Positions 8,316 to 16,637 of a stretch of 64,000 bases of DNA are shown piece by piece. Source of the DNA: Candidatus Aminicenantes bacterium UBA1061 (GTDB lineage: Bacteria; Acidobacteriota; Aminicenantia; Aminicenantales; Saccharicenantaceae); assembly GCA_002316315.1 (NCBI GenBank), contig DCDG01000018.1, positions 173,318 to 237,317 on the forward strand, given 5' to 3'. How positions within the stretch are numbered: the stretch's first letter is position 1; every line of letters starts with the position of its first letter. The notes beneath the pieces are model-generated. The model was not told where the DNA came from, did no database searches, and saw only the letters and a program-made list of their open reading frames with translations. The translations under genes and the position numbers were made by a program.

Positions 8316-9350
8316 ATGAACGAGAGTTCTTCTCTTTCTACAAGTGACAGGTCTCAGTCGGTACCTTCGCTCTCTCTTATTTTTGCGCCTGTCCGGATTG
8401 AATTAATTGAAGTCGAAAAGCAATTGTTCGACTGGTCAAAGGCCTCGAGTCCGTCTCTAAGAGAGATAACCAGGCTGACCATTTCCAGGCCTGGAAAGCT
8501 GATTCGCCCGGGGCTCTTTCTGTTGATTGCCAGTCACTTTGGTTATAAGGGAAAAGATAGAATAAAAACAGCCGCGATAATCGAAGCTATTCACTCCGCC
8601 AGCCTGATCCATGACGATATCATTGACAACTCCACTCTGCGCCGCGGAGAAGCTACCGCCTGTAAAGCTTTTGGTCCTGAGTTCAGTTTACTATTCGGAG
8701 ACTACCTTTTTATAAAATCAATAACCAGGGCCCTCAGTTTCAAAAATAAAAAGATAGTAAAAGTTCTGGCTGAGGCCAGCGGAAAGATGATTGAAGGTGA
8801 AATTGAAGAACTGGTTCAAAGTTTCAACCTGGAGTTAACTGAAAAAACATATTTTAAAATAATCGGCAAAAAAACGGCCAGCCTGTTTCGGGCTAGCTGC
8901 GAGCTGGCTGCGGAGTTAGCCGGCGCTCCGGCAGAAATAAGGTCGGAGCTTGAAGCCTATGGATTTAATCTAGGCCTGGTTTTTCAGATAGTAGATGACC
9001 TCCTTGATCTTAAGGGTGAATCCCAGGAAACGGGCAAGGCGCGCTTTTCTGACCTGCGGGAGGGGCGTATCACTCTGCCTCTGATTAGAGCTATAAAAAC
9101 CTGGCCGGAAGAACAAAAAAAGAAAGTGGCTGACTGGCTGAAAAAGAGGCAGGGACGGTGGCCAGAGCCAGTCAACAGTTTTAATGATTTCCTGCTCGAG
9201 CTGGAAACCGGCGGCGCCCTCACTTCGAGCCTCAAAACAGCAGAAAAACTGGCTGATCGGGCAAAAAATTGCCTGGCAAAATTGGAGCCCGGTCCCTATC
9301 AGGCATCATTAATTAAACTAGTAGATTTTGTGCTCAGAAGAAAAAAATAA
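8316..9350 (+). CDS. ispB: Trans-isoprenyl diphosphate synthase (polyprenyl synthetase)
   Basis: A 344-residue all-helical prenyltransferase. The first aspartate-rich motif is HDDIIDNSTLRRGE (DDxxD followed by RR) and the second is QIVDDLLDLKGE. GKLIRPGLFLL matches the conserved GKRxRP region. The enzyme condenses isopentenyl diphosphate with allylic diphosphates; chain length cannot be read reliably. The size and single-copy context suit an octaprenyl/heptaprenyl synthase for menaquinone or ubiquinone side chains, hence the tentative symbol. The N-terminal 20 residues are Ser-rich and unconserved. The start lacks a strong ribosome site, so translation may be coupled to tatD 26 nt upstream. 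Confidence 0.88.
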   Translation: MNESSSLSTSDRSQSVPSLSLIFAPVRIELIEVEKQLFDWSKASSPSLREITRLTISRPGKLIRPGLFLLIASHFGYKGKDRIKTAAIIEAIHSASLIHDDIIDNSTLRRGEATACKAFGPEFSLLFGDYLFIKSITRALSFKNKKIVKVLAEASGKMIEGEIEELVQSFNLELTEKTYFKIIGKKTASLFRASCELAAELAGAPAEIRSELEAYGFNLGLVFQIVDDLLDLKGESQETGKARFSDLREGRITLPLIRAIKTWPEEQKKKVADWLKKRQGRWPEPVNSFNDFLLELETGGALTSSLKTAEKLADRAKNCLAKLEPGPYQASLIKLVDFVLRRKK

Positions 9351-9376
9351 TTACAGAGTAAAAAGAAGAGGCTGAA

Positions 9377-9910
9377 ATGATTGAAATTGAAGTTAAAATC
9401 AAGGTGCCAGACCTAAAAACTGCCAGGCAGAAACTTCTGGATATGGGTTGTGAGATCGTTCGTGATTTTTACCGTGAATGGAATGCTCTTTATGATTTTC
9501 CTGATGGCCGACTGGCCAGCCGGCAGGAAGCCTTACGGCTGCGGTTGGCCGGTAAAAAAGCCTTTGTCACCTATAAAGGACATCCACAAAAATCGAGATC
9601 ATTTAAAATAAGAGAAGAATTCGAATCAGAAATAAAAAGCATCAGGGATTTTAAAAAGATTCTTAAAAAATTGGGACTGAGCCCAGTTTTTGAATACCGA
9701 AAAAAAAGAATGCTTTTACGTTTTGACCGGGTGAAAATTACTCTGGATGAGTCAGAAGTCGGCTGTTTTTTAGAGCTTGAAGGGAAAAGAAGTGATATCG
9801 TCAGACTGGCTAATAAATTGGGTTATAGCCGAAGAGATTTTATTACTTCAGATTATGTTCAGATGATTATGGCTAAACGCCAAAAGGATTATTCATCCTC
9901 ATCTGACTGA
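9377..9910 (+). CDS. CYTH-domain protein (class IV adenylate cyclase / thiamine-triphosphatase fold)
   Basis: The 177-residue protein begins with the CYTH hallmark ExExK (MIEIEVKIKV). Charged strand motifs follow: ALRLRLAGKKAFVTYKG, SFKIREEFES, FEYRKKRMLL, and the acidic pair in VKITLDESEVGCFLELEG. CYTH proteins hydrolyse or cyclise triphosphorylated substrates inside a beta-tunnel using several Arg/Lys/Glu side chains. The specific substrate (ATP to cAMP, thiamine triphosphate or tripolyphosphate) cannot be told from sequence. It is the third gene of the tatD run. Its Ser-rich C-terminus overlaps by 22 nt, on the opposite strand, the acidic tail of the omega subunit gene. Confidence 0.88.
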   Translation: MIEIEVKIKVPDLKTARQKLLDMGCEIVRDFYREWNALYDFPDGRLASRQEALRLRLAGKKAFVTYKGHPQKSRSFKIREEFESEIKSIRDFKKILKKLGLSPVFEYRKKRMLLRFDRVKITLDESEVGCFLELEGKRSDIVRLANKLGYSRRDFITSDYVQMIMAKRQKDYSSSSD

Positions 9911-10287
9911 TCTTCATCTTCTACCTCGTTTTCATCTTCTTCAACTTCAAATTCTTCCCCCAGCTCTTCAAGATCTTCTTCGCCAATTTCCTCTTCCTCT
10001 TCTGACTCAACTGAATCATACTCTTCAACCTGTGCCTCGGTTTCTGTTTCGACCGCTTCCAGAGGCAGAGCTTCAGTCAGAACAACTTCTTCCTCGCCTG
10101 TTTCTTCTGCCTTGTAAGGCAGGATTTCATACTGGACAGCACCTGATCTAACTTCCTCTTCGGCAATCCGGATCGGGTTCTTATATTTAGCTTTTATCTT
10201 GGGTCTCTCTCCTTTTAGAAGCTGCTTGGCTCTCTGAGCAGCCACAATGACAAAGCGGAATTTGCTATCAAAGGTATTCTGTTCCAA
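9889..10287 (-). CDS. rpoZ: RNA polymerase omega subunit with a long acidic C-terminal tail
   Basis: Residues 8-57 match the omega core: FRFVIVAAQRAKQLLKGERP, then KNPIRIAEEEVRSGAVQYE. Omega helps assemble beta' into RNA polymerase and is usually 70-100 residues long. Here residues 58-132 form a tail made almost only of Glu, Asp and small residues, with no Lys or Arg after K59. The start is TTG at 10287, supported by an AAGGAGAG site about 8 nt upstream. The tail-encoding DNA overlaps the 3' end of the convergent CYTH gene. The tail resembles low-complexity extensions seen on some omega proteins; its role is unknown. Confidence 0.88.
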   Translation of the reverse strand: MEQNTFDSKFRFVIVAAQRAKQLLKGERPKIKAKYKNPIRIAEEEVRSGAVQYEILPYKAEETGEEEVVLTEALPLEAVETETEAQVEEYDSVESEEEEEIGEEDLEELGEEFEVEEDENEVEDEDQSDEDE

Positions 10288-10550
10288 AGTTGGTCTCTCC
10301 TTCTTCTGTTATCTATCCAGACATTGCATCAAAATAGCAGATTTTACTTTAAATATCAAGCAAACGTCTTCTAAGAAAGGGCCCTTCAACTGATCAATTT
10401 TCTGGCCTTTTTGATCCAGTAATTTTCATCTTCAGCCCCAGAATTTTTTATTGACAGCCATATTAACCTGTGTTAAAGAGAGAAAGATTAAAATTTGATA
10501 ACAATTGGCAGCCTGAAAAGACTGACACATCTAACATAGGAGCAGCTGAA

Positions 10551-11927
10551 ATGGAACTTTTCCTGAATAATTTGGCGAGCTGGCTGGATAAAACTGCCTC
10601 TAACATCTGGACCATCATGGTTCCGATTTTATTTGGGGTTGGCTTGATCCTAACCATCAGACTTGGCTTCATTCAATTCAGCAAACTGGGCGCGGCTTTT
10701 AAGATTATGTTCAGCCGCCGTTCAAGAAAAGGCGGTGGAGAGGGAGACGTCTCCCCATTTGCTGCTGTTTCCACTGCCCTGGCCGCCACGGTCGGCAATG
10801 GAAATATTGCTGGCGTGGCAACTGCCCTTTACTGGGGCGGACCCGGGGCCATCTTCTGGATGTGGATTTGCGGTTTTCTGGGGACGGGAACCAAATTTGC
10901 CGAAGCATTTTTGGGAGTTCTCTACCGGGAGAAACATCCTGACGGAACAATTGCCGGCGGTCCGATGTATTACATCAAGAACGGCTTGAACAAGACCAAA
11001 TTTGCTGTCTTTTTGGCTGGTTTTTTTGCTGTTTGCGGAGTCTTTGCCTCTCTCTTCGGCACCGGTAATATGATGCAGAGCAACCAGATGTCCTTAGCCT
11101 TTAAAACTCAGTTTGGTATCTCGCCCGTTATAACCGGGGCAGTGATTACCTTTTTTGTTGGTCTGGTGGTTATCGGCGGAATTAAAAGGATTGGTGCCGT
11201 AGCTGAACGCCTGGTGCCAGCCATGATTGTTCTCTATCTGGCAGCAGGAATCATTGTCCTTATAGATAATGCCGGTGCCTTACCCAACGCCTTCAAATTG
11301 ATTTTCCAATATGCCTTTACACCGGCAGCAGCGGTCGGCGGTTTTGTTGGTGCGGCCATCAGACAGGCTGTTCAATTCGGTGCCAGGCGCGGCATTTTAT
11401 CTAATGAAGCTGGCCTGGGAAGCGCTCCAATTGCTCATGCTGCCGCTCAAACCCCCAGCCCACTTCACCAGGGACTCATCGGGGTAATGGAAGTATTTAT
11501 TGATACCATCATTGTCTGTACTTTTACTGGAATCATCAATATTTCTTCCGGCGTGTGGACCAGTGGAGTGTCAGGCTCAGCCATGACGGTCTCTGCCTTT
11601 TCGAAAACTCTTCCCCATTTAGGTGGAATTATTGTTGCTATTTGTTCATTTTTCTTTGGCTACACTACACTAATCGGGTGGTGTTATTACGGCGAGCAGT
11701 GCCTTAAGTATCTGTTTGGCATCAAGGTGGCCATGCCTTACCGCCTTGTTTTTATTGCTCTGACCTTTATTGGAGCTGTGGTGTCTATTGAAATCGTCTT
11801 CTTTATGGGTGATATTGCCAATGCCTTTATGGCTTTGCCCAACCTGATTGGTCTGCTCTTGCTGTCAGGAGTGCTGGCACGAAAGGTCAAAGAAATGAAG
11901 AAACGTTATCCCAATCTCCTCGAATAG
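10551..11927 (+). CDS. Sodium:alanine/glycine symporter (AGCS family)
   Basis: A membrane protein of 458 residues with about 10-11 hydrophobic segments. AGCS signatures are clear: AATVGNGNIAGVATALYWGG, GAIFWMWICGFLGTGTKFAE, and GARRGILSNEAGLGSAPIAH. The family imports alanine or glycine with Na+ across the inner membrane. I chose the ATG at 10551 because AGGAG lies 8 nt upstream. The frame stays open to a GTG at 10470, but that codon lacks a ribosome site and would add a charged non-conserved extension. It is divergent from rpoZ with about 260 nt between them. Confidence 0.92.
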   Translation: MELFLNNLASWLDKTASNIWTIMVPILFGVGLILTIRLGFIQFSKLGAAFKIMFSRRSRKGGGEGDVSPFAAVSTALAATVGNGNIAGVATALYWGGPGAIFWMWICGFLGTGTKFAEAFLGVLYREKHPDGTIAGGPMYYIKNGLNKTKFAVFLAGFFAVCGVFASLFGTGNMMQSNQMSLAFKTQFGISPVITGAVITFFVGLVVIGGIKRIGAVAERLVPAMIVLYLAAGIIVLIDNAGALPNAFKLIFQYAFTPAAAVGGFVGAAIRQAVQFGARRGILSNEAGLGSAPIAHAAAQTPSPLHQGLIGVMEVFIDTIIVCTFTGIINISSGVWTSGVSGSAMTVSAFSKTLPHLGGIIVAICSFFFGYTTLIGWCYYGEQCLKYLFGIKVAMPYRLVFIALTFIGAVVSIEIVFFMGDIANAFMALPNLIGLLLLSGVLARKVKEMKKRYPNLLE

Positions 11928-12385
11928 TAGGTGCAGTCCTTATTTTCGGGTGCACAGCTCTCTCCCCATCCAGGAGAGCCAGTATATTGGGCGATTAAAC
12001 GTCTAAGCCAGGGACTCTGAATAGATTACTTCAGGTTAGAAAATATAGCAGTATCTGACATTTAGGTTCCGGGGTTTCCCCCTCCCCTGACTGCAGGTAC
12101 CTAATGCGTCGATTCTCCTGCCGATAAAATCATTGGAAGGAAGCCCTGGGGAATATCTATCTTGGTCGCATACTTAAAGCTAAAAGAAGACGCAGAAAGC
12201 GAAGCAAATGTTGGAAACGGATTCATGGTTCTCGCGAAGAGTTTGTACCCCTCCACTACAGAAGCTTTAGAAGAGACCTGAGTATCTCTCAAAATAGCCG
12301 CATTATATCAGCTTTTTTCTTCATTCATTTTTTGGTGAATAGAGAGACCTCCCTTTAAAAGCAAGAGGGACGGTAAGAATGGTTG
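11928..12385. other. 458-nt intergenic stretch
   Basis: No convincing gene. A short hairpin (GCTCTC 11957-11962 with GAGAGC 11974-11979) follows the symporter gene but has no T-run. A minus-strand frame at 12101-12292 could encode 63 residues, but it has no recognisable domain or good ribosome site. Confidence 0.5.
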
Positions 12386-12760
12386 TCAGTATTCTTTTAT
12401 AATATCGTCCTCAGTTTCGAAACAGCCATCAAGGCCAGCCGAACGCAAGCGGAAACTGGTCTCAGAAACTTTTTCGTATTTTATATTGCGTCCCCAACCA
12501 TCGGTTAAACTCAAGCTATATGACCTGGTTGCCTGCCATCCTTTTAGCGATTCTGGCGCCTCCTGGCCACTTTCTGCCATCCATTCGATAATAGCCCTCG
12601 ACAGCGACTCAAGATTAACCGCAGTTAACTCACCTCTGGTCTGATTGAAACGGGAAATATCTTCTTCTACCGGGGCTTTCTTTTCTGTTCGCATAAAATA
12701 GGCAAAATAAATAATGACCATGGCCAGCAGCAGGATGGCCAGAGCACCTTTTCCCTTCAC
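12386..12760 (-). CDS. Small membrane-anchored GspG-like (type II secretion pseudopilin-like) protein
   Basis: The 124-residue protein has an N-terminal membrane helix (about residues 5-23). Its C-terminal domain has the GspG ending: SLTDGWGRNIKYE, then LRSAGLDGCFETEDDI. In GspG major pseudopilins this loop holds Asp/Glu residues that bind calcium. The usual prepilin cleavage motif (G-F-T-x-x-E) is absent and the leader is KGKGALAIL, so it is probably anchored rather than processed. The soluble domain is short. It lies next to the tRNA-Lys gene. The function is inferred only from the C-terminal motif. Confidence 0.6.
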   Translation of the reverse strand: MKGKGALAILLLAMVIIYFAYFMRTEKKAPVEEDISRFNQTRGELTAVNLESLSRAIIEWMAESGQEAPESLKGWQATRSYSLSLTDGWGRNIKYEKVSETSFRLRSAGLDGCFETEDDIIKEY

Positions 12761-12780
12761 TTCCTCCTCGCGAAAAAAAA

Positions 12781-12853
12781 TGACCCGTGAAGGACTCGAA
12801 CCTTCAACCCGCGGATTAAGAGTCCGCTGCTCTACCTGTTGAGCTAACGGGCC
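12781..12853 (-). tRNA. tRNA-Lys (CTT anticodon)
   Basis: A 73-nt cloverleaf. The acceptor arms GGCCCGT and ACGGGTC pair (one G-U), the D arm is GCTCAACAGGTAGAGC, the anticodon loop is CTCTTAA, and the T arm holds GGTTCGAGTCC. The discriminator is A and CCA is not encoded. A run of eight T follows on the minus strand. Confidence 0.96.
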
Positions 12854-12995
12854 AAAAATTCTTTTTAAGTTTAGATTAGAGTCATTAAATTGTCAACAGA
12901 ACAAAATTTCCACCTGTCTAACTTTTTTACTGAATTTTTTCCTCAACTGAGTATAATGGAAATCTTAAACTATAAAGATACTGCATGGAGGAAAA

Positions 12996-15113
12996 ATGAA
13001 AAAAATCAACCAAAACCGGATGAATGGTTTTATTTTTCTGGCTATTGTGGTCGCCTTTATCTTTGTCTTAGAACTGATCATTTTACCGGTCGGCCTTTTC
13101 TCCCAGGATAGGCTGAAAACTTATCCCAATTATGATCGCTATGAGAAGTTAATGAAAGAGATACGCGAAGTAGCTAAACTTGGCTCTCTGCGTGTTACCT
13201 GGAAAGACGAAGGTCAGGCTTTGGAGTTTGTCCGGGATGGTCAGCAATGGCGTTATGACCTCAGGACAAGAAAACTGACAAAAACTGGTGAGGCCAAGGA
13301 ACAGCCACCAATGGCTTTTGCCCGCCGGGCAGGAATGCCCGAACGTGGCCGGCAATTTGCCATCGCTGAATCGCCTGACAAGAAATATAAGGTCGTCTAT
13401 CGAGACTGGAATCTCTATTTGGTTGATCAATCCACCAAAGAAGAGATAGCTGTAACGACTGATGGTTCAGATAAGACCAGAGTTAAATATGGCTCAGCCT
13501 GCTGGGTTTATGGCGAAGAGCTGGGTCAGACAACTGCTATGTGGTGGTCGCCCAACAGTCAGCAGATTGCTTTTTATCGTTTCGACGAAAAGGAAGTACC
13601 TGACTATTACCTTCAACTTGACCAGACCAAACTCTACAGCAAGATGGACATTGAGCCTTACCCAAAATCCGGCCAGCCTAATCCAGCAGTTGATCTTCTG
13701 ATCTATGACTTGAGGAACAAAAAGGTAACGACCCTTGATGTCCGTCAGGGACAGCCCTTTTCCAATGAAGTCATCGGGCATTATATTTACGGCATCAACT
13801 GGACTAAAGATGGCCGTGAGCTTCTTTTCTTCCGGGCGAATCGCAGGCAAAATATAACCGAACTGGCTGCGGCTGATCCGGCTACTGGAAAAACCCGGGT
13901 CGTTGTCCGAGAAGAATGGCCAACTGGATGGGCAGAGAATTCGCCCTCCATCACCTGGCTCAAAGATGGGCGGCGTTTCATTCTGATTTCAGAAAAGACT
14001 GGCTACAAAAACCTTTATCTTTATGACCTCAGCGGAAAACTGCTGGCCACCTTGACCAACCATCCTTTTGAGGTTGGCAGCGTTTTAGCTGTCGATGAGA
14101 AAGCCGGAGTCGTTTATTATACGGCCAGAAGCGGCGATAATCCCATGAAGCTACAGCTTCACCGTGTGTCTCTCGCCGGGAAAAATGACCGGAGGCTGAC
14201 TGACCCGGCTTTTAATCATATGATCGATATGTCCCCTGACTGCAAATACTATGTTGATATCGCTCAAACGCATGATATTCCTCCTGTCACCAGGCTCTAC
14301 TCTGTTTCTGGTAAATTAATTACTGAACTGGCTAAATCCGACCTTAGCCAGTTTGAAGCTCTCGGTTTGAAGAAAGCAGAGCTTTTTACGTTTAAAGCGG
14401 CTGATGGACAGACGGATTTATATGGATTGCTGCAATTCCCCTCAAACTTCGATCCAGGCAAAAAATACCCCTTGCTGGTCAGTGTCTATGCCGGTCCAGC
14501 CACTAATGGCGCCCGCGAAACATTTAGTGTGCCAAGTCCAATCACCGAATTAGGCTTTCTGGTGGCCAGCCTCGACTCTCGCAGTGCTGCCGGACGCGGC
14601 AAAGAATTCCTCGATGCGATTTATGAGAAACTCGGGACTGTTGAAATAGATGACCAGGCAGCCGGAGTTAGAGCTCTCAGCCAGAGGCCATATGTTGATG
14701 GTGGCCGGGTGGGGATTTTTGGAACTTCGTATGGCGGTTATGCTTCTATTATGTCGATTTTGCGACATCCGGAAGTCTTTGCGGCGGCCAGCGCTTCTTC
14801 CCCGGTAACAGGCTGGGAACATTATGATAGCATCTATACCGAGCGCTACATGTGGTTGCCAGAGGAGAATAAGCAAGGCTATAAAAACGGCAACGCCCTG
14901 AACTTTGTAAACAATCTCAAGGGGCGCTTACTGATTTATTATGGCACAGCCGACAATAATGTTCATCCAAACAATGCCATGCAACTCATTCAAGCCCTGC
15001 AGAAAGCCGGTAAAAGTTTTGAAGTTCAGGTCGGACCGGATCTGGGCCATACCAGTGTTCGCCAGGATCGTATGATGGAGTTTTTTATTGAAAATTTAAT
15101 TTTCAATAAATAA
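12996..15113 (+). CDS. Exported dipeptidyl-peptidase IV-like serine peptidase (S9)
   Basis: A 705-residue S9 peptidase with an N-terminal signal or anchor segment (about residues 10-35), a DPP-IV-type beta-propeller (about 60-430) and a C-terminal alpha/beta-hydrolase domain. The nucleophile is Ser578 in GTSYGGYAS. The acid is the Asp in YYGTADNNVHP and the base is the His in DLGHTSVR. The propeller has WWSPNSQQIAFYRFDE, which resembles DPP-IV. Expected activity is release of N-terminal dipeptides, often X-Pro, from peptides outside the cytoplasm. A TATAAT box at 12952-12957 and GGAGG before the ATG support the start. With the prolyl oligopeptidase at 47 kb it suggests growth on peptides. Confidence 0.9.
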   Translation: MKKINQNRMNGFIFLAIVVAFIFVLELIILPVGLFSQDRLKTYPNYDRYEKLMKEIREVAKLGSLRVTWKDEGQALEFVRDGQQWRYDLRTRKLTKTGEAKEQPPMAFARRAGMPERGRQFAIAESPDKKYKVVYRDWNLYLVDQSTKEEIAVTTDGSDKTRVKYGSACWVYGEELGQTTAMWWSPNSQQIAFYRFDEKEVPDYYLQLDQTKLYSKMDIEPYPKSGQPNPAVDLLIYDLRNKKVTTLDVRQGQPFSNEVIGHYIYGINWTKDGRELLFFRANRRQNITELAAADPATGKTRVVVREEWPTGWAENSPSITWLKDGRRFILISEKTGYKNLYLYDLSGKLLATLTNHPFEVGSVLAVDEKAGVVYYTARSGDNPMKLQLHRVSLAGKNDRRLTDPAFNHMIDMSPDCKYYVDIAQTHDIPPVTRLYSVSGKLITELAKSDLSQFEALGLKKAELFTFKAADGQTDLYGLLQFPSNFDPGKKYPLLVSVYAGPATNGARETFSVPSPITELGFLVASLDSRSAAGRGKEFLDAIYEKLGTVEIDDQAAGVRALSQRPYVDGGRVGIFGTSYGGYASIMSILRHPEVFAAASASSPVTGWEHYDSIYTERYMWLPEENKQGYKNGNALNFVNNLKGRLLIYYGTADNNVHPNNAMQLIQALQKAGKSFEVQVGPDLGHTSVRQDRMMEFFIENLIFNK

Positions 15114-15174
15114 TAGCAGGCTAAATGAATTACATCGGAAAATAATTTTATTTGTAGCCGGTATATAAGTCTCC

Positions 15175-15303
15175 AATGAAGCCCCTGTAGCTGAGGGCCG
15201 GAAGCCATGTTTTAACCTGCCCCACCAGTCACGGGAACCAATGCCGTTGGTTCCACGGTTAGTAAGATTGGCAGATGCCCTTCCGCTATGGGGGCTCCTG
15301 GCG
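15175..15303 (+). ncRNA. Structured RNA candidate, possibly 6S RNA
   Basis: A 406-nt gap between the peptidase and pilin genes holds a strongly folding segment. AGCCCCTGTAG near 15179-15189 pairs with CTATGGGGGCT near 15288-15298 (11 bp with G-U pairs). An inner GAGGGC/GCCC helix and a CTGCC/GGCAG helix follow, and the tip is a perfect GGAACCAA/TTGGTTCC hairpin. The order AAGCC - TTTTAA - CTGC - CAC - GAACC hairpin - GGTTA - GGCA resembles the 3' half of enterobacterial 6S RNA, which binds RNA polymerase. A TATATA box sits just upstream (about 15161). The 5' half of a canonical 6S RNA is not evident, so the family call is tentative. The folded part may continue to about 15420, where GCCTC/GAGGC and GCCAG/CTGGC can pair. 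Confidence 0.45.
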
Positions 15304-15446
15304 AAGCCAGTGTTTCGACCGCATCTATTGGTAAAAATCACCCCTAAAATCACCCCCGGTGACCATTGCCTCTTGAAGCTCAAGTTCATAATCTGCTAAC
15401 AGGAGGCGAAGGCTGGCAGTCCTGAAGAGCAAACATATTAATCTTG

Positions 15447-15476
15447 TTGCATTTGGTTAAACAGCTGAGATAAAAT
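15447..15476 (+). promoter_or_regulatory. Sigma-70-type promoter for the minor-pilin operon
   Basis: TTGCAT (15447-15452) and TAAAAT (15471-15476) are spaced by 18 nt, about 45 nt before the first pilin gene. Confidence 0.45.
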
Positions 15477-15519
15477 TAGGCCAAAAGATGAGTGGGCAGA
15501 GATAAATAGGATAAAAAGG

Positions 15520-16053
15520 ATGAAAGAAGACAAAGGGTTTACTTTTATTGAGATTATTGTTGTTCTGGGCATAATCGGGATAATTCTGGCTGCTTCCTAT
15601 CCAAGCATTCTCAACGTTCTTGAGGTCAGGGCCCTGGAGAGCGCAGCCAGGGAGCTTCTGACCACACTGGAAGCAGCCCGTTATACAGCTGTCAATGATA
15701 AAGTTAACTGCCGGGTTCGTTTCTTTGAAGAGAACAATCAGTGGCGATATATGGTCGAAGTGGAGCAAGGCGGCCTTAAGGGAACAACCCCCACCTTTAC
15801 CTGGAAGCCTGTCCCCAAGTTCATCCAAAAGACTCTTCCCCCAAAATTTAATCCACAGATTGACTTGCCTGAGAAGAATCGGGAAATAGTTTTTTCTCCC
15901 CTGGGGATAGTCGCTAACTATAATTTCACCACTCCTCAGAACTTTCAGATTATTCTAAAGAGCGATAAGCTCAAGAATTTATCTCAGGATAACCAAAGAA
16001 TAATTACCATCTACGCTGGCGGTTCTATTGGCTACAAAAAAGCCAGAGGGTAA
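15520..16053 (+). CDS. Type IV minor prepilin, FimT/GspH family
   Basis: A 177-residue prepilin. The short leader MKEDKG is followed by the class III prepilin site G/FTFIE and a hydrophobic helix (about residues 7-30). The prepilin peptidase would cut after Gly6 and methylate Phe. The family-typical segment ESAARELLTTLEAARYTAVND follows, and the C-terminus has FSPLGIVANYNF, which corresponds to the GspH/FimT F-xx-G-x pattern. It is the first of a five-to-six gene block with PilV-, PilW-, PilX- and PilY1-like products that primes type IV pilus assembly. Confidence 0.88.
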   Translation: MKEDKGFTFIEIIVVLGIIGIILAASYPSILNVLEVRALESAARELLTTLEAARYTAVNDKVNCRVRFFEENNQWRYMVEVEQGGLKGTTPTFTWKPVPKFIQKTLPPKFNPQIDLPEKNREIVFSPLGIVANYNFTTPQNFQIILKSDKLKNLSQDNQRIITIYAGGSIGYKKARG

Positions 16054-16076
16054 GAGGTCAAAAAGGAGCTTTCGTC

Positions 16077-16598
16077 ATGAGGAGACGGGCAATTACAACC
16101 AAGACACCGGTTAAAAATAGCTGGTTGAAAACAACGCTTAAAATCATCAAGGGAAAGAATAATAAAAACCCCAGGGGCTTTACTTTGATAGAGACAATTA
16201 TCAGCCTGGCTCTGGTTACGGTGGTTTTTGTCAGCCTGGCCCAACTTTTTACCATCAGCATCATGCAGAATGTCAGGTCGCATGAAATCAGCAATGCCAT
16301 CTTTCTGGCCCAGCAGCAGATTGATTATTTGAGGACATTAACTTCGCAAGAGTTAAATGATTTTCCTAATACCACCATCGGGGAAAGTAACGACGAAAGA
16401 ATAGATATTAATGCTGATGGGACTATAGATTTCAGGAGACTCACTCAGGTCCAACCATCAGCCTCTGTAACCGCTGGCTTTGACGTTCTAATTTTGGTCT
16501 TTCCTCCGGCATATCAGGATACAACGGCTGATCTCTTGATCGCCAATCCCGAAAAATATAAAGCCCGGGCTTATATCCATACTATTATTTCCCGTTAG
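16077..16598 (+). CDS. Type IV minor prepilin, PilV-like
   Basis: A 173-residue protein with a long basic leader (about 34 residues) before the prepilin motif RGFTLIETI and a hydrophobic helix SLALVTVVFVSLAQLF. The conserved Glu at position +5 of the mature protein is present. The position after fimT-like and before pilW-like matches the pilV slot. The remainder includes a short Asp-rich stretch (ERIDINADGTIDF) that could bind calcium. It would form part of the pilus tip complex. Length and leader are unusual for PilV but common in deep-branching phyla. Confidence 0.8.
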   Translation: MRRRAITTKTPVKNSWLKTTLKIIKGKNNKNPRGFTLIETIISLALVTVVFVSLAQLFTISIMQNVRSHEISNAIFLAQQQIDYLRTLTSQELNDFPNTTIGESNDERIDINADGTIDFRRLTQVQPSASVTAGFDVLILVFPPAYQDTTADLLIANPEKYKARAYIHTIISR

Positions 16599-16637
16599 CT
16601 AAGTTTATTTAATTGAGGCCTGATTGGCAGGTGAAAA

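Noticed and set aside
10470..10550. Upstream GTG start for the AGCS symporter
   Set aside because: No ribosome site, and the added residues are charged and unlike the family N-terminus; ATG 10551 has AGGAG at correct spacing.
12101..12292. 63-residue minus-strand reading frame in the gap after the symporter gene
   Set aside because: No ribosome site, no signal or domain, and the surrounding sequence looks non-coding.
15286..15420. TTTCGAC following GGGGGCT suggested the 5' end of tmRNA
   Set aside because: No matching T-arm/acceptor 3' end or tag reading frame at the expected distance; the pilin gene begins too soon.
15175..15519. c-di-GMP riboswitch (GEMM) upstream of the pilin operon
   Set aside because: The conserved GEMM core was not found, although pilin genes are frequent targets.
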